Part shown: positions 22,750 through 32,862 of the stretch, one piece after another | How the letters are laid out: every line of letters starts with the position of its first letter | How positions within the stretch are numbered: the stretch's first letter is position 1 | Source: Arthrobacter sp. Bi26 | GTDB taxonomy: Bacteria > Actinomycetota > Actinomycetes > Actinomycetales > Micrococcaceae | Assembly: GCF_918697925.1 (NCBI RefSeq) | Contig: NZ_CAKKMF010000012.1 | Span: forward strand, 1-64,000 | DNA length: 64,000 nt | Direction of reading: 5' to 3' | Position numbers and translations under genes: made by a program | Notes under the pieces: generated by a model | The model's input: only the letters and a program-made list of their open reading frames with translations | Told to the model about the DNA's origin: nothing | Database searches by the model: none

Positions 22750-23058
22750 ATGGCGGGACAAAAAATCCGCATCCGGCTGAAGTCATACGACCACGAGGTC
22801 ATTGACGTTTCAGCACGGAAGATCGTTGAGACGGTCACGCGCGCAGGCGCAACTGTAGTTGGCCCCGTGCCGCTGCCGACGGAGAAGAACGTTTACTGCG
22901 TTATCCGCTCTCCGCACAAGTACAAGGACAGCCGCGAGCACTTCGAAATGCGCACGCACAAGCGTCTTATCGACATCATCGATCCCACGCCCAAGGCTGT
23001 TGATTCGCTCATGCGTCTCGACCTGCCGGCCGACGTGAACATCGAAATCAAGCTGTAG
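22750..23058 (+). CDS. rpsJ: 30S ribosomal protein S10
   Basis: S10 assembles late into the 30S head and, as NusE, also joins antitermination complexes. The 102-residue sequence [19 protein letters not shown], then [14 protein letters not shown] and [13 protein letters not shown], is fully typical. ATG 22750 is preceded by GAAAGAGAG. Longer in-frame extensions enter the leader and are rejected. It is the first gene of an 11-gene S10 operon. Confidence 0.98.
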
Positions 23059-23075
23059 GGAGGTGCTGAGAGACT

Positions 23076-23726
23076 ATGACCGCAACCCGTAACGTAAAGG
23101 GCCTGCTGGGCACGAAGCTCGGCATGACCCAGGTCTGGGACGAGAACAACAAGCTCATCCCCGTCACTGTGGTCCAGGCTGACTCGAACGTCATCACGCA
23201 GCTGCGCAACGCAGAAACTGATGGCTATGTCGCCGTTCAGATCGGCTACGGCCAGATCGATCCCCGCAAGGTCACCAAGCCGCTGGCTGGTCACTTTGAA
23301 AAGGCAGGCGTCACGCCTCGCCGCCACGTCGTAGAACTGCGCACTGCAGATGCTGACTCTTACGAGCTGGGCCAGGAGCTCTCCGTAGAGCTCTTCGAAG
23401 CCGGCCAGAAGATCGACGTCGTTGGCACCACCAAGGGTAAAGGCTTCGCCGGTGTTATGAAGCGTCACGGCTTCCACGGCGTTGGAGCTTCCCACGGTGC
23501 CCACAAGAACCACCGTAAGCCCGGTTCAATCGGTGGCGCATCCACCCCGAGCCGCGTCTTCAAGGGCATGAAAATGGCCGGCCGCATGGGCGCCGTTCGT
23601 CACACCACGCTGAACCTCACGGTCCACGCGGTTGACGTCGAGAAGTCGCTGCTCCTGATCAAGGGCGCCGTCCCCGGCGCCCGCGGCCAGGTCGTACTCG
23701 TACGCACCGCCGTGAAGGGAGCCTAG
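23076..23726 (+). CDS. rplC: 50S ribosomal protein L3
   Basis: L3 is an early assembly protein near the peptidyl transferase centre. The 216 residues include [29 protein letters not shown] and the [15 protein letters not shown] extension loop that reaches the catalytic core. The gene is 17 bases after rpsJ, with AGGGAGG at 23056-23062 as ribosome binding site. Confidence 0.98.
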   Translation: MTATRNVKGLLGTKLGMTQVWDENNKLIPVTVVQADSNVITQLRNAETDGYVAVQIGYGQIDPRKVTKPLAGHFEKAGVTPRRHVVELRTADADSYELGQELSVELFEAGQKIDVVGTTKGKGFAGVMKRHGFHGVGASHGAHKNHRKPGSIGGASTPSRVFKGMKMAGRMGAVRHTTLNLTVHAVDVEKSLLLIKGAVPGARGQVVLVRTAVKGA

Positions 23727-23730
23727 TTCA

Positions 23731-24351
23731 ATGACTAGCACTGTCAAGGTTGACCTGCCTGCAGAGATCTTCGACGTACAGACCAACGTGCCGCTGCTGC
23801 ACCAGGTTGTCGTTGCCCAGCTCGCTGCTGCTCGCCAGGGTACCCACAAGACCAAGACCCGCGCCGAGGTTTCCGGTGCAGGTCGCAAGCCGTTCAAGCA
23901 GAAGGGCACCGGCCGCGCCCGTCAGGGTTCCATCCGTGCTCCTCACATGACCGGTGGTGGCGTTGTCCACGGCCCCACGCCGCGTGACTACAGCCAGCGC
24001 ACCCCCAAGAAGATGATTGCTGCTGCACTGCGCGGCGCACTCTCGGACCGCGCCCGCAACGGCCGCGTCCACGTCATTGCTGACCTGGTTGCCGGCTCCA
24101 AGCCGTCCTCCAAGGAAGCACTGGCGACCCTGCGCGGAGTCTCCGAGCGCAAGAACCTGCTCGTTGTCATTGAGCGCGCCAACGATGTTGCTGCACTGTC
24201 CGTGCGCAACCTCGAGGAAGTTCACGTTCTGTACGCAGACCAGCTGAACACCTACGACGTTCTCGTTTCCGACGACGTAGTCTTCACCAAGGCTGCCTAC
24301 GAAGCATTCGTTGCTGACAAGGTTGCAAAGAACGAGGAGGATGCCAAGTGA
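23731..24351 (+). CDS. rplD: 50S ribosomal protein L4
   Basis: L4 lines the exit tunnel and is an assembly initiator. The 206-residue protein has the internal tunnel loop [25 protein letters not shown] and a Rossmann-like globular domain. It ends in a basic-acidic tail (VAKNEEDAK). ATG 23731 is 4 bases after the rplC stop. Its last codons contain the GAGGAGG used as ribosome binding site for rplW, and its stop overlaps the rplW start. Confidence 0.98.
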   Translation: MTSTVKVDLPAEIFDVQTNVPLLHQVVVAQLAAARQGTHKTKTRAEVSGAGRKPFKQKGTGRARQGSIRAPHMTGGGVVHGPTPRDYSQRTPKKMIAAALRGALSDRARNGRVHVIADLVAGSKPSSKEALATLRGVSERKNLLVVIERANDVAALSVRNLEEVHVLYADQLNTYDVLVSDDVVFTKAAYEAFVADKVAKNEEDAK

Positions 24352-24653
24352 GTGCAGCCACCATCAAAGACCCGCGCGACGTCGTGCTTGCACCCGTCGT
24401 CTCGGAAAAGAGCTACGGCCTGATCGATGAGGGCAAGTACACCTTCCTGGTGGACCCCCGCTCGAACAAGACCGAGATCAAGCTGGCCGTGGAGAAGATT
24501 TTCTCCGTCAAGGTCGAATCGATCAACACCATCAACCGTGCCGGTAAGCGCAAGCGCACCAAATTCGGCTGGGGTACCCGCAAGAACACCAAGCGTGCCA
24601 TTGTGAGCCTCAAAGAAGGCACTATCGACATCTTCGGCGGTCCGCTTTCATAA
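24348..24653 (+). CDS. rplW: 50S ribosomal protein L23
   Basis: L23 sits at the tunnel exit and is the docking site for trigger factor and SRP. The 101-residue sequence contains [31 protein letters not shown] and the extended loop [18 protein letters not shown]. The start is GTG 24348, overlapping the rplD stop by four bases (GTGA), which indicates translational coupling. Confidence 0.97.
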   Translation: MSAATIKDPRDVVLAPVVSEKSYGLIDEGKYTFLVDPRSNKTEIKLAVEKIFSVKVESINTINRAGKRKRTKFGWGTRKNTKRAIVSLKEGTIDIFGGPLS

Positions 24654-24683
24654 GCGGAGACCACTTTAACGAGGAAATAAATT

Positions 24684-25523
24684 ATGGGAATCCGTAAATA
24701 CAAGCCGACTACCCCGGGCCGTCGCGGCTCGAGCGTAGCGGACTTCACTGAAATCACGCGGTCGACGCCGGAAAAGTCGTTGGTACGTCCCCTCCCGAAA
24801 AAGGGTGGCCGTAACAACTCCGGTAAGATCACGACCCGTCACAAGGGTGGTGGACACAAGCGCCAGTACCGTCTGATCGACTTCCGTCGCCACGACAAGG
24901 ACGGCGTCAACGCCCGCGTTGCCGAAATCGAGTATGACCCGAACCGTACGGCTCGGATCGCGCTCCTGCACTACGTTGATGGCACCAAGCGTTACATCAT
25001 CGCCCCGAACAAGCTGTCCCAGGGCGACTTCGTAGAGGCCGGCGCCGACGCTGACATCAAGCCCGGCAACAACCTTCCGCTGCGCAACATCCCGGTCGGT
25101 ACCGTAATCCACGCAGTCGAACTGCGTCCGGGTGGCGGCGCCAAGATGGGCCGCTCCGCCGGCGCATCGATCCAGCTCGTTGCAAAGGAAGGCCGTTTCG
25201 CCCAGCTGCGTCTGCCTTCCGGCGAAATCCGCAACGTTGACGTGCGCTGCCGCGCAACCGTCGGCGAGGTCGGCAACGCCGAGCAGTCGAACATCAACTG
25301 GGGCAAGGCCGGCCGTATGCGCTGGAAGGGCGTTCGCCCGACTGTCCGTGGTGTCGCCATGAACCCGGTTGACCACCCCCACGGTGGTGGCGAGGGTAAG
25401 ACGTCCGGTGGACGTCACCCCGTCAACCCGAACGGTAAGCGCGAAGGCCGCACCCGCCGTCCCAACAAAGAGAGCGACAAGCTTATTGTTCGTCGCCGTC
25501 GTACTGGCAAGAACAAGCGATAG
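24684..25523 (+). CDS. rplB: 50S ribosomal protein L2
   Basis: L2 is a core 23S-binding protein needed for subunit joining and peptidyl transferase activity. The 279 residues include [19 protein letters not shown], the SH3-like and OB domains. The invariant C-terminal [22 protein letters not shown] carries the functional histidine. GAGG at 24671-24674 precedes ATG 24684. It lies between rplW and rpsS as in most bacteria. Confidence 0.98.
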   Translation: MGIRKYKPTTPGRRGSSVADFTEITRSTPEKSLVRPLPKKGGRNNSGKITTRHKGGGHKRQYRLIDFRRHDKDGVNARVAEIEYDPNRTARIALLHYVDGTKRYIIAPNKLSQGDFVEAGADADIKPGNNLPLRNIPVGTVIHAVELRPGGGAKMGRSAGASIQLVAKEGRFAQLRLPSGEIRNVDVRCRATVGEVGNAEQSNINWGKAGRMRWKGVRPTVRGVAMNPVDHPHGGGEGKTSGGRHPVNPNGKREGRTRRPNKESDKLIVRRRRTGKNKR

Positions 25524-25535
25524 GAGCCTGGACAC

Positions 25536-25817
25536 ATGCCACGCAGCCTGAAAAAAGGTCCTTTCGTTGACCAGCACCTCTTTGTAAAGGTAGCCAGGGA
25601 AAACGAAAAGGGCACCAAGAACGTCATCAAGACCTGGTCCCGCCGTTCGATGATCGTCCCCGACATGCTCGGCCACACGATCGCCGTACACGACGGACGC
25701 AAGCACATCCCCGTGTTTGTCACTGAGTCGATGGTCGGGCACAAGCTCGGCGAATTCGCTCCCACGCGGACATTCCGCGGCCATGTCAAGGACGACCGTA
25801 AGGGCAAGCGCCGCTAG
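25536..25817 (+). CDS. rpsS: 30S ribosomal protein S19
   Basis: S19 pairs with S13 in the 30S head and contacts the A-site region. The 93-residue protein reads [12 protein letters not shown], then [22 protein letters not shown] and [14 protein letters not shown], all family hallmarks. It starts 12 bases after rplB, with TAGGAG at 25522-25527. Confidence 0.98.
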   Translation: MPRSLKKGPFVDQHLFVKVARENEKGTKNVIKTWSRRSMIVPDMLGHTIAVHDGRKHIPVFVTESMVGHKLGEFAPTRTFRGHVKDDRKGKRR

Positions 25818-25855
25818 GCGCCTGCACTTACGTCAAAGACGAGAGAAGGAAAGCA

Positions 25856-26221
25856 ATGGAAGCCAAGGCAATTGCGCGTCACATCCGCGTAACGCCTATG
25901 AAGGCCCGGCGCGTCGTCAACCTTGTTCGTGGTAAGCAAGCGAATGAGGCTCTGGCAATTCTGAAGTTTGCCCCCCAGGCAGCTTCGGAGCCGGTATTCA
26001 AGGTAGTTCAGTCGGCAATCTCCAACGCCCGGGTCCTCGCGGACCGCGACGGCGTTGCGTTTGACGAAGGTGACCTCATCATCAGCGAAGCGTTTGTTGA
26101 TGAAGGCCCGACCATGAAGCGGTTCCAGCCGCGAGCCCAGGGTCGTGCATTTCAGATCAAGAAGCGCACGAGCCACATCACCGTGGTAGTCGCTACCCCG
26201 GAGAAAGAGGAGGCTCGCTAA
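25856..26221 (+). CDS. rplV: 50S ribosomal protein L22
   Basis: L22 has a globular surface domain and a beta-hairpin reaching into the exit tunnel at the macrolide constriction. The 121 residues include [20 protein letters not shown] and the hairpin region [22 protein letters not shown]. No duplication or deletion is seen in the hairpin. ATG 25856 follows GAGAAGGAAAG. The stop is directly followed by the rpsC GTG. Confidence 0.97.
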   Translation: MEAKAIARHIRVTPMKARRVVNLVRGKQANEALAILKFAPQAASEPVFKVVQSAISNARVLADRDGVAFDEGDLIISEAFVDEGPTMKRFQPRAQGRAFQIKKRTSHITVVVATPEKEEAR

Positions 26222-27055
26222 GTGGGACAGAAAGTTAACCCGCACGGGTTCCGACTCGGCATCACCACCGATCACGTATCGCACTGGTTTGCTGACAGCA
26301 CCAAGGCCGGCCAGCGGTACAAGGACTTCGTTCGCGAAGACATCCGTATCCGCCAGCTCATGTCCACGGGCATGGAGCGCGCCGGTATCGCCAAGGTCGA
26401 AATCGAGCGCACCCGCGACCGTGTCCGCGTGGATATCCACACGGCACGTCCGGGCATCGTCATCGGCCGCCGCGGCGCTGAAGCAGACCGCATCCGCGGC
26501 GAGCTTGAGAAGCTCACGGGCAAGCAGGTCCAGCTGAACATCCTCGAGGTCAAGAACCCCGAGATGGAAGCCCAGCTTGTTGCCCAGGGCGTTGCAGAGC
26601 AGCTGACTTCCCGCGTGGCGTTCCGCCGTGCGATGAAGAAGGCCATGCAGTCCGCACAGCGTGCCGGTGCCAAGGGCATCCGGATCGCTTGCTCGGGTCG
26701 ACTGGGCGGCGCAGAAATGTCCCGCTCGGAGTTCTACCGCGAAGGCCGTGTGCCCCTGCACACCCTGCGTGCGAACATCGACTACGGCTTCTACGAGGCC
26801 AAGACCACCTTCGGCCGCATCGGCGTGAAGGTCTGGATCTACAAGGGCGACGTCACTGCCAAGGAACTGGCTCAGCAGGCAGCTGCTGCTCCGTCCCGCG
26901 GCCGTGCCGGCGACCGCCCGGGCCGCCCGGGTGGCGCCGACCGTGGTGACCGCCGCCGTCGTACCGACCGCCCCGCAGCTGAGGCAGCACCTGCTGCTGC
27001 CGAAGCTCCGGCTGTCGAAGCAGCTGCACCGGCAGTAGAAGGAGGACAGGCTTAA
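26222..27055 (+). CDS. rpsC: 30S ribosomal protein S3
   Basis: S3 forms the mRNA entry side of the 30S head. The 277-residue protein has [15 protein letters not shown], the KH domain with [16 protein letters not shown], and the C-terminal [15 protein letters not shown] and [26 protein letters not shown] tail of about 60 residues follows, first Arg/Gly-rich and then Ala/Pro/Glu-rich, making it longer than the usual 210-240 residues. The start GTG 26222 directly abuts the rplV stop, with AGGAGG as ribosome binding site. Confidence 0.97.
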   Translation: MGQKVNPHGFRLGITTDHVSHWFADSTKAGQRYKDFVREDIRIRQLMSTGMERAGIAKVEIERTRDRVRVDIHTARPGIVIGRRGAEADRIRGELEKLTGKQVQLNILEVKNPEMEAQLVAQGVAEQLTSRVAFRRAMKKAMQSAQRAGAKGIRIACSGRLGGAEMSRSEFYREGRVPLHTLRANIDYGFYEAKTTFGRIGVKVWIYKGDVTAKELAQQAAAAPSRGRAGDRPGRPGGADRGDRRRRTDRPAAEAAPAAAEAPAVEAAAPAVEGGQA

Positions 27056-27472
27056 ATGCTTATCCCACGTCGAGTCAAGCACCGTAAGCAGCACCACCCG
27101 GGTCGTTCCGGCGCTGCTACGGGCGGCACCCAGGTCTCCTTCGGTGAGTGGGGCATCCAGGCTCTGAGCCCGGCCTACGTCACGAACCGTCAGATCGAAT
27201 CTGCCCGTATCGCGATGACCCGCCACATCAAGCGTGGCGGAAAGGTCTGGATCAACATTTACCCGGACCGTCCGCTGACGAAGAAGCCGGCCGAAACCCG
27301 CATGGGTTCCGGTAAGGGTTCTCCGGAATGGTGGGTCTCAAACGTCAAGCCGGGCCGGGTTCTCTTCGAACTCTCCGGTGTCAGTGAAGAGGTAGCTCGC
27401 GAGGCCCTGCGCCTGGCAATCCACAAGCTGCCGTTGAAGGCACGCATTGTGCGTCGCGAAGGTGGTGAGTAG
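27056..27472 (+). CDS. rplP: 50S ribosomal protein L16
   Basis: L16 organises the A-site tRNA elbow region of the 50S subunit. The 138-residue sequence [14 protein letters not shown], then [29 protein letters not shown] and [20 protein letters not shown], is canonical. Its ATG directly follows the rpsC stop TAA, with GGAGG at 27041-27045 inside rpsC. Confidence 0.98.
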   Translation: MLIPRRVKHRKQHHPGRSGAATGGTQVSFGEWGIQALSPAYVTNRQIESARIAMTRHIKRGGKVWINIYPDRPLTKKPAETRMGSGKGSPEWWVSNVKPGRVLFELSGVSEEVAREALRLAIHKLPLKARIVRREGGE

Positions 27473-27474
27473 AA

Positions 27475-27804
27475 ATGGCAGTAGGATCCAAGGAACTTGC
27501 ATCCGCACAGCTGGACGGTTTCGACAACGAGCGACTCGTTGAAGAACTCCGCAAGGCCAAGGAAGAGCTGTTCAACCTGCGTTTCCAGTCCGCCACCGGT
27601 CAGCTGGAGAACCACGGTCGTCTGCGCGCGGTAAAGAAGGACATCGCCCGCATCTACACCGTTCTCCGTGAGCGCGAGCTGGGCATTCGTGCCGAGGTTG
27701 CCGCACCGGTTGTGGAAGCCAAGGAAGAGAAGAAGTCCAAGAAGGCTGCAACCAAGAAGGCCGAGAAGGCTGAAACGGTTGAAACCGAGGAGGATGCCAA
27801 GTGA
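27475..27804 (+). CDS. rpmC: 50S ribosomal protein L29, with long charged tail
   Basis: L29 is a small helical protein at the tunnel exit beside L23. Residues 1-75 hold the L29 helices ([26 protein letters not shown], then [17 protein letters not shown]). Residues 76-109 are an unusual Lys/Glu/Ala-rich extension ending EEDAK. Most L29 proteins are 60-80 residues long. The gene is two bases after rplP. Its end provides the ribosome binding site and overlapping start of rpsQ. Confidence 0.97.
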   Translation: MAVGSKELASAQLDGFDNERLVEELRKAKEELFNLRFQSATGQLENHGRLRAVKKDIARIYTVLRERELGIRAEVAAPVVEAKEEKKSKKAATKKAEKAETVETEEDAK

Positions 27805-28109
27805 GTGAAAAGGACGAGAACGTGACGGAAACTGTTTCCGACGCAGCCAAGGCTGACGAGCGCGGTTACCGTAAGACGAAGCGCGGCTACGTCGTCTCGG
27901 ACAAGATGGAAAAGACCATCGTTGTCCAGGTCGAAGACCGCGTGAAGCACGCCCTCTACGGCAAGGTCATCCGCCGCAACGCCAAGATCAAGGCTCACGA
28001 CGAAGAGAACAGCGCCGGCATCGGCGACCTCGTGCTCCTCGCCGAGACCCGCCCGCTCTCCGCTACCAAGCGGTGGCGTCTGGTCGAGATCCTCGAGAAG
28101 GCCAAGTAA
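27801..28109 (+). CDS. rpsQ: 30S ribosomal protein S17
   Basis: S17 is a primary binding protein of the 30S body with an OB fold. The 102 residues contain an acidic 20-residue N-terminal extension. The core follows: [40 protein letters not shown] and [19 protein letters not shown] 27801 overlaps the rpmC stop by four bases. It is the last gene of the S10 operon. Confidence 0.97.
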   Translation: MSEKDENVTETVSDAAKADERGYRKTKRGYVVSDKMEKTIVVQVEDRVKHALYGKVIRRNAKIKAHDEENSAGIGDLVLLAETRPLSATKRWRLVEILEKAK

Positions 28110-28139
28110 CACCTGCACTTGTTGCCTGGTGATACAGCA

Positions 28140-28175
28140 GAAGCCCTCGTTCCCCTTTGGGGGAGCGGGGGCTTC
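28140..28175 (+). terminator. Long hairpin terminating the S10 operon
   Basis: A 16-bp stem with two GU pairs joins 28140-28155 and 28160-28175 around loop TTTG. No real T-run follows. It lies 30 bases after the rpsQ stop. Confidence 0.75.
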
Positions 28176-28678
28176 CGCGTTGCCGGCAGCCGTACCAGCG
28201 GCGTCGCCCGTCACGCAGAGCAGTCTTTGGGGAGTCCTTCGACGCCGGCCGGCCGGGTTCCGCAGGTGCCCGGCGGCAGGCGGGCCCACAGCCTGTCCTG
28301 AGTGACGCCGCCGCCGGGAGATGCGGTCAAGTGGTGCGTGGCGCCGCCGTGTGATGCCACCGCGGGCGCGGGCTAACGTGTGCTGGCGCCAGGGCTGTGA
28401 TATGGGTATACGCCCAAAACGTGCTAAGATTTTGAGTTTGTATGGCGCCTTTAGCGCGCCGTCATCAACCTCGTAAACAATCGTGCCACGGCATAGTGCC
28501 CCCTTGCGCCCCGACCCGTCGGGAACCGCCTGGGAAGCAAATGTTTTTGGCACGGGCGTTTAGGCCTGGTCTGGCAAAATCCAGGCAGGTCAAGAGACAC
28601 CCCGATCAACCGTTCCGCAAGGCTCATTCCGTAGGAAGATTTTCGGTCTGAGAACCAGCGCGACGCAAGGAGTAAATA
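28176..28678 (+). promoter_or_regulatory. S10-spc intergenic region with putative spc promoter
   Basis: I see no convincing gene in these 500 bases; short frames lack ribosome binding sites and family resemblance. An extended -10, TGC TAAGAT (28422-28430), in an AT-rich patch is the best promoter candidate for rplN. It would give a leader of about 240 bases. The leader carries a GGCGCC..GGCGCGCT-type inverted sequence near 28444-28460. Confidence 0.4.
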
Positions 28679-29047
28679 GTGATTCAGCAGGAGTCGCGAC
28701 TCAAGGTCGCCGACAACACGGGTGCTAAGGAAATCCTTACCATTCGCGTTCTCGGTGGATCTGGCCGTCGCTACGCAGGCATTGGCGACGTAATCGTCGC
28801 TACCGTCAAGGACGCAATTCCGGGCGGCAACGTAAAGAAGGGCGACGTCGTCAAGGCTGTCATCGTCCGTACCAAGAAGGAACGCCGCCGTGCGGATGGT
28901 TCCTACATCAAGTTTGACGAGAACGCAGCCGTCATCCTGAAGAACGACGGTGACCCCCGCGGTACCCGTATCTTCGGACCGGTTGGTCGTGAACTTCGTG
29001 ACAAGAAGTTCATGAAGATCGTTTCTCTGGCTCCGGAGGTGCTCTAG
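28679..29047 (+). CDS. rplN: 50S ribosomal protein L14
   Basis: L14 forms intersubunit bridge contacts with 16S rRNA. The 122-residue sequence [19 protein letters not shown], then [27 protein letters not shown] and [24 protein letters not shown], matches the family end to end. The start is GTG 28679 after AAGGAG at 28667-28672. It opens the spc operon. Confidence 0.98.
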   Translation: MIQQESRLKVADNTGAKEILTIRVLGGSGRRYAGIGDVIVATVKDAIPGGNVKKGDVVKAVIVRTKKERRRADGSYIKFDENAAVILKNDGDPRGTRIFGPVGRELRDKKFMKIVSLAPEVL

Positions 29048-29050
29048 TCC

Positions 29051-29410
29051 ATGGCTAAGATCAAAAAGGGTGACCTCGTTCAGGTCATCACTGGCGCCAA
29101 GGCTGAGCGCGGCGGCGACAAAGGCAAGCAGGGCAAGGTTCTGCGCGTATTCCCGGAGACCAACCGCGTGTTGGTTGAAGGCATTAACCGCGTAACCAAG
29201 CACACCAAGGTCGGTCAGTCGCAGCGCGGCACCAAGACCGGTGGCATCGAGGTCGTCGAGGCTTCGATCCACATCTCCAACGTGGCTCTGGTTGACCCGT
29301 CCACCAAGAAGCCCACCCGCGTCGGTTTCCGCACCGAGACCGTTGAGCGCGATGGCGTGAAGCGTGAAGTGCGCGTCCGCGTGGCCAAGAGCTCAGGGAA
29401 GGACATCTAA
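29051..29410 (+). CDS. rplX: 50S ribosomal protein L24
   Basis: L24 is an assembly initiator with an N-terminal KOW motif ([26 protein letters not shown]). The 119 residues continue with [14 protein letters not shown] and [19 protein letters not shown]. It begins 3 bases after rplN; CCGGAGG inside rplN is the ribosome binding site. Its stop overlaps the rplE start by one base. Confidence 0.97.
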   Translation: MAKIKKGDLVQVITGAKAERGGDKGKQGKVLRVFPETNRVLVEGINRVTKHTKVGQSQRGTKTGGIEVVEASIHISNVALVDPSTKKPTRVGFRTETVERDGVKREVRVRVAKSSGKDI

Positions 29411-29991
29411 TGACTGAGACTCTCGAGACTCCGGCAAGCAAGATCGTTCCTCGTCTGAAGACCAAGTACGCCGATTCCATCAAGAACTCGCTGACTGAGG
29501 AATTCAACTACCAGAACGTCAACCAGGTTCCCCGCCTGGTCAAGGTCGTTGTGAACATGGGTGTTGGAGATGCCGCCAAGGACTCCAAGCTGATCGACGG
29601 CGCTGTCCGCGATCTGACCCTGATCACCGGCCAGAAGCCGCAGGTAACCAAGGCCCGCAAGTCGATCGCACAGTTCAAGCTGCGCGAAGGCATGCCGATC
29701 GGTGCACACGCAACTCTGCGTGGGGACCGCATGTGGGAATTCCTGGACCGTCTGGTCACGCTGGCTCTGCCGCGTATCCGTGACTTCCGTGGCCTCAGCG
29801 GCAAGCAGTTCGACGGCAACGGCAACTACACCTTCGGTCTGACCGAGCAGGTTATGTTCCACGAGATCGACCAGGATTCCATCGACCGCGTTCGCGGTAT
29901 GGACATCACCGTCGTGACCACTGCCAAGACCGACGACGAAGGCCGTGCGCTGCTCAAGGCGCTTGGCTTCCCGTTCAAGACCGAAGACTAA
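29410..29991 (+). CDS. rplE: 50S ribosomal protein L5
   Basis: L5 binds 5S rRNA in the central protuberance. The 193-residue protein has [41 protein letters not shown] and [23 protein letters not shown] 29410 shares its A with the rplX stop (TAATG). Unlike many actinobacteria, the next gene is rpsH and not rpsN. Confidence 0.98.
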   Translation: MTETLETPASKIVPRLKTKYADSIKNSLTEEFNYQNVNQVPRLVKVVVNMGVGDAAKDSKLIDGAVRDLTLITGQKPQVTKARKSIAQFKLREGMPIGAHATLRGDRMWEFLDRLVTLALPRIRDFRGLSGKQFDGNGNYTFGLTEQVMFHEIDQDSIDRVRGMDITVVTTAKTDDEGRALLKALGFPFKTED

Positions 29992-30008
29992 TCTAGCTAC
30001 GTAAAAGG

Positions 30009-30055
30009 TCCGCCCGCTGGTTCCGAATTCTGTTCGGGACAACCGGCACGGCGGA
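30009..30055 (+). other. Segmented hairpin between rplE and rpsH
   Basis: Nested pairings TCCGCC/GGCGGA (30009-30014, 30050-30055), GGTT/AACC and CCGAA/TTCGG (30023-30027, 30033-30037) form a bulged stem-loop in the 93-base gap where rpsN usually lies. No T-run follows. Confidence 0.5.
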
Positions 30056-30084
30056 AACCGTTATGAGGAAGGGCAAGAGCCCAC

Positions 30085-30483
30085 ATGACAATGACAGATC
30101 CCGTCGCAGACATGCTTACGCGTCTGCGCAACGCTAACTCGGCATACCACGACTCCGTGACCATGCCGTACAGCAAGCTCAAGGCACGCGTTGCCGACAT
30201 CCTGAAGGCTGAAGGTTACATCGCCTCCTGGAAAGAAGAAGACGCTGAGGTTGGCAAGAAGCTGACCCTCGAGCTCAAGTTCGGTCCGAACCGCGAGCGT
30301 TCAATCGCTGGCGTTCGTCGTATTTCCAAGCCGGGACTGCGCGTTTACGCAAAGTCCACCAACCTGCCGCACGTGCTCGGTGGCCTGGGTGTCGCAATCC
30401 TGTCCACCTCTTCCGGCCTCTTGACTGACAAGCAGGCCGGCAAGAAGGGCGTGGGCGGCGAAGTCCTCGCTTACGTCTGGTAA
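30085..30483 (+). CDS. rpsH: 30S ribosomal protein S8
   Basis: S8 is a primary 16S-binding protein and in E. coli the translational repressor of the spc operon. The 132 residues include [21 protein letters not shown], the central beta domain and the C-terminal [12 protein letters not shown], ending [12 protein letters not shown] 30085 and ATG 30091 are both possible starts; GAGGAAGGG at 30064-30072 sits better for the first. Confidence 0.98.
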   Translation: MTMTDPVADMLTRLRNANSAYHDSVTMPYSKLKARVADILKAEGYIASWKEEDAEVGKKLTLELKFGPNRERSIAGVRRISKPGLRVYAKSTNLPHVLGGLGVAILSTSSGLLTDKQAGKKGVGGEVLAYVW

Positions 30484-30501
30484 CGGGAAAGGAAGAGAAT
30501 A

Positions 30502-31038
30502 ATGTCACGTATTGGACGTCTCCCCATCACCGTTCCTGCCGGCGTTGAGGTCAAGGTTGACGGCTCTGTCGTCAGCGTCAAGGGTTCCAAAGGCGAGCTG
30601 AGCCACACTGTGGCCAGCCCGATCGAGGTTTCCCTGGAAGATGGCACCCTGACTGTCGCCCGCCCGAACGACGAGCGCGCCTCACGTTCGCTGCACGGCC
30701 TGACCCGCACCCTGATCGCCAACATGATCCAGGGTGTCACCGCAGGCTACGAGAAGAAGCTTGAGATTGTCGGTACTGGTTACCGCGTCCAGGCCAAGGG
30801 ATCTGACCTGGAGTTCGCTCTGGGCTACAGCCACCCGGTCAACGTCTCGGCACCGAACGGCATCACCTTTGCAGTTGAGACCCCGACCAAGCTCTCTGTT
30901 TCAGGTATCTCCAAGCAGCAGGTCGGCGAGGTTGCTGCCAACATTCGCAAGCTGCGGAAGCCGGACCCCTACAAGGGCAAGGGCATCCGTTACGCAGGCG
31001 AAGTCATCCGCCGCAAGGTCGGAAAGGCTGGTAAGTAA
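30502..31038 (+). CDS. rplF: 50S ribosomal protein L6
   Basis: L6 sits near the factor-binding site and sarcin-ricin loop. The 178-residue protein has two repeated folds: [17 protein letters not shown] at the start and the signature [25 protein letters not shown] at the end. AAAGGAAGAG at 30486-30495 precedes ATG 30502. Confidence 0.98.
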   Translation: MSRIGRLPITVPAGVEVKVDGSVVSVKGSKGELSHTVASPIEVSLEDGTLTVARPNDERASRSLHGLTRTLIANMIQGVTAGYEKKLEIVGTGYRVQAKGSDLEFALGYSHPVNVSAPNGITFAVETPTKLSVSGISKQQVGEVAANIRKLRKPDPYKGKGIRYAGEVIRRKVGKAGK

Positions 31039-31040
31039 CC

Positions 31041-31424
31041 ATGGCGATCGCAATTAACAAGAAGCGTACGAACAAGAGCAAGTCTGCCCAGCGCAGCCGC
31101 CGCCAGCTTCGTATCCGCAAGCGCATCTCCGGTACGGCTGTACGCCCGCGTCTGGTCGTCAACCGCTCCGCACGTCACGTATTCGTCCAGGTTGTCGATG
31201 ACACCAAGGGCCTGACCGTGGCAAGCGCCTCCACACTGGAAGCCGACCTTCGTGCATTCGACGGTGACAAGACCGCCAAGGCCAAGCGCGTTGGCGAACT
31301 GGTCGCCGAGCGTGCCAAGGCTGCCGGTATCGAAGCAGTTGTCTTCGACCGCGGTGGTAACAAGTACCACGGCCGGATCGCCGCCGTCGCTGACGGCGCA
31401 CGTGAAGGTGGGCTGGCACTGTGA
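31041..31424 (+). CDS. rplR: 50S ribosomal protein L18
   Basis: L18 attaches 5S rRNA to the 50S subunit together with L5. The 127 residues contain the basic N-terminus ([22 protein letters not shown]), [20 protein letters not shown] and [23 protein letters not shown]. It starts two bases after rplF. The stop overlaps the GTG of rpsE by four bases. Confidence 0.98.
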   Translation: MAIAINKKRTNKSKSAQRSRRQLRIRKRISGTAVRPRLVVNRSARHVFVQVVDDTKGLTVASASTLEADLRAFDGDKTAKAKRVGELVAERAKAAGIEAVVFDRGGNKYHGRIAAVADGAREGGLAL

Positions 31425-32131
31425 CCGAAAATAACGAAAAGGACATTCAGGTGACTGAAGCTGTAGCTGCTCCGGCAACTGAGACCGCTGCGCCTGCTAC
31501 CACTGACGACCGCCGTGGTGGCGCCCGTCGTGGCGAGCGTGGCGACCGCGGCCAGGGCCGTGGCGACCGTGGCGGCCGTGGTGGCCGTGACGGCGGCCGC
31601 GAAGCCGAGAAGAGCCAGTTCGTAGAGCGCGTTGTAACCATCAACCGTGTTTCCAAGGTCGTCAAGGGTGGTCGTCGCTTCAGCTTCACCGCCCTCGTCG
31701 TCGTCGGTGACGGCAACGGCATGGTCGGCGTCGGCTACGGCAAGGCCAAGGAAGTTCCCGCCGCCATCGCGAAGGGCGTTGAAGAGGCCAAGAAGTCCTT
31801 CTTCCGCGTTCCCCGCATCGGCAGCACCATCCCGCACCGCGTTCAGGGTGAGGCCGCCGCAGGCGTCGTCATGCTGCGTCCGGCTTCCGCCGGTACCGGT
31901 GTTATCGCCGGCGGCCCGGTCCGTGCAGTACTTGAGTGCGTGGGCATCCACGACATCCTCTCCAAGTCGCTCGGTTCCTCCAACGCCATCAACATCGTTC
32001 ACGCGACCGTTGATGCCCTGAAGCGCCTCGAAGAGCCGGCAGCAGTGGCAGCACGCCGCGGCCTCCCGCTCGATGAGATCGCTCCGCCGGCAATGGTGAA
32101 GGCTCTCCTGAACCAGAAGGCAGGTGTCTGA
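31421..32131 (+). CDS. rpsE: 30S ribosomal protein S5, with RG-rich N-terminal extension
   Basis: S5 lines the mRNA entry channel and affects accuracy. The core (from about residue 65) has [44 protein letters not shown] and [15 protein letters not shown]. Residues 1-64 are an added low-complexity segment: first acidic/Ala-rich, then a run of Arg-Gly-Asp repeats ([20 protein letters not shown]). Most S5 proteins lack this. GTG 31421 is coupled to rplR by a GTGA overlap. A shorter start would remove the extension, but no better ribosome binding site is seen. Confidence 0.96.
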   Translation: MTENNEKDIQVTEAVAAPATETAAPATTDDRRGGARRGERGDRGQGRGDRGGRGGRDGGREAEKSQFVERVVTINRVSKVVKGGRRFSFTALVVVGDGNGMVGVGYGKAKEVPAAIAKGVEEAKKSFFRVPRIGSTIPHRVQGEAAAGVVMLRPASAGTGVIAGGPVRAVLECVGIHDILSKSLGSSNAINIVHATVDALKRLEEPAAVAARRGLPLDEIAPPAMVKALLNQKAGV

Positions 32132-32134
32132 GTC

Positions 32135-32341
32135 ATGGCTAAGAACGTGCTTGTCTCCGATGCAAAGTTGGAGATCACTCAGATCAAGTCCGCCATTGGC
32201 GGCAAGCAGAACCAGCGCGACACCCTGCGGTCCCTCGGCCTGAAGCGGATTGGACACACCGTTGTCCGCACCGCCGACGCCGTGACCGTCGGGATGCTCA
32301 ACACGGTTCCGCACCTGGTAAAGGTAGAGGAGGCGAAGTAA
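32135..32341 (+). CDS. rpmD: 50S ribosomal protein L30
   Basis: L30 is a small two-helix, three-strand protein of the 50S subunit. The 68 residues include [25 protein letters not shown] and [22 protein letters not shown]. It starts 3 bases after rpsE. GAGGAGG-like sequence near its end serves rplO, whose ATG immediately follows the stop. Confidence 0.97.
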   Translation: MAKNVLVSDAKLEITQIKSAIGGKQNQRDTLRSLGLKRIGHTVVRTADAVTVGMLNTVPHLVKVEEAK

Positions 32342-32833
32342 ATGGCAGAGAAGAACACCGCCGAAAAGGCACAGGGCGCCGCTGAAAAGCAGAACGCACT
32401 GAAGGTTCACCACCTGCGTCCCGCCCCGGGTGCCAAGACCGCCAAGACCCGTGTTGGTCGTGGTGAAGGTTCCAAGGGTAAGACCGCTGGCCGCGGTACC
32501 AAGGGTACGAAGGCCCGCTACCAGATCAAGGCTGGCTTTGCCGGCGGCCAGCTGCCGCTGCACATGCGCCTGCCGAAGCTGCGCGGCTTCAAGAACCCGT
32601 TCCGGGTTGAGTACCAGGTTGTAAACCTGGACAAGCTCAACGAGCTGTTCCCGGAAGGTGGCGCAGTCACCGTGGAGAACCTGGTCGAAAAGGGTGCCGT
32701 TCGCAAGAACCAGCCCGTCAAGGTGCTGGGCACCGGCGACATCACCGTCAAGGTTGACGTCACCGTCCACGCATTCTCGGCCAGTGCCGCTGAAAAGATT
32801 GCCGCAGCAGGCGGAAGCACCACCGCCCTCTAA
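32342..32833 (+). CDS. rplO: 50S ribosomal protein L15
   Basis: L15 is a late-assembly 50S protein. After an Ala/Lys/Glu N-terminal extension of about 20 residues, the family core appears: [37 protein letters not shown] and the second region [21 protein letters not shown]. The protein has 163 residues. AGAGGAGG overlaps the end of rpmD. A strong terminator follows, so the spc operon ends before secY here. Confidence 0.97.
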   Translation: MAEKNTAEKAQGAAEKQNALKVHHLRPAPGAKTAKTRVGRGEGSKGKTAGRGTKGTKARYQIKAGFAGGQLPLHMRLPKLRGFKNPFRVEYQVVNLDKLNELFPEGGAVTVENLVEKGAVRKNQPVKVLGTGDITVKVDVTVHAFSASAAEKIAAAGGSTTAL

Positions 32834-32862
32834 CGAGGCGGCGGGGCAGTTGCCCGTTGTTG

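Noticed and set aside
28119-28354. Two short plus-strand frames in the S10-spc gap.
   Set aside because: They overlap each other and a terminator stem, lack ribosome binding sites and are Arg/Gly/Pro-rich as expected of random GC-rich sequence.
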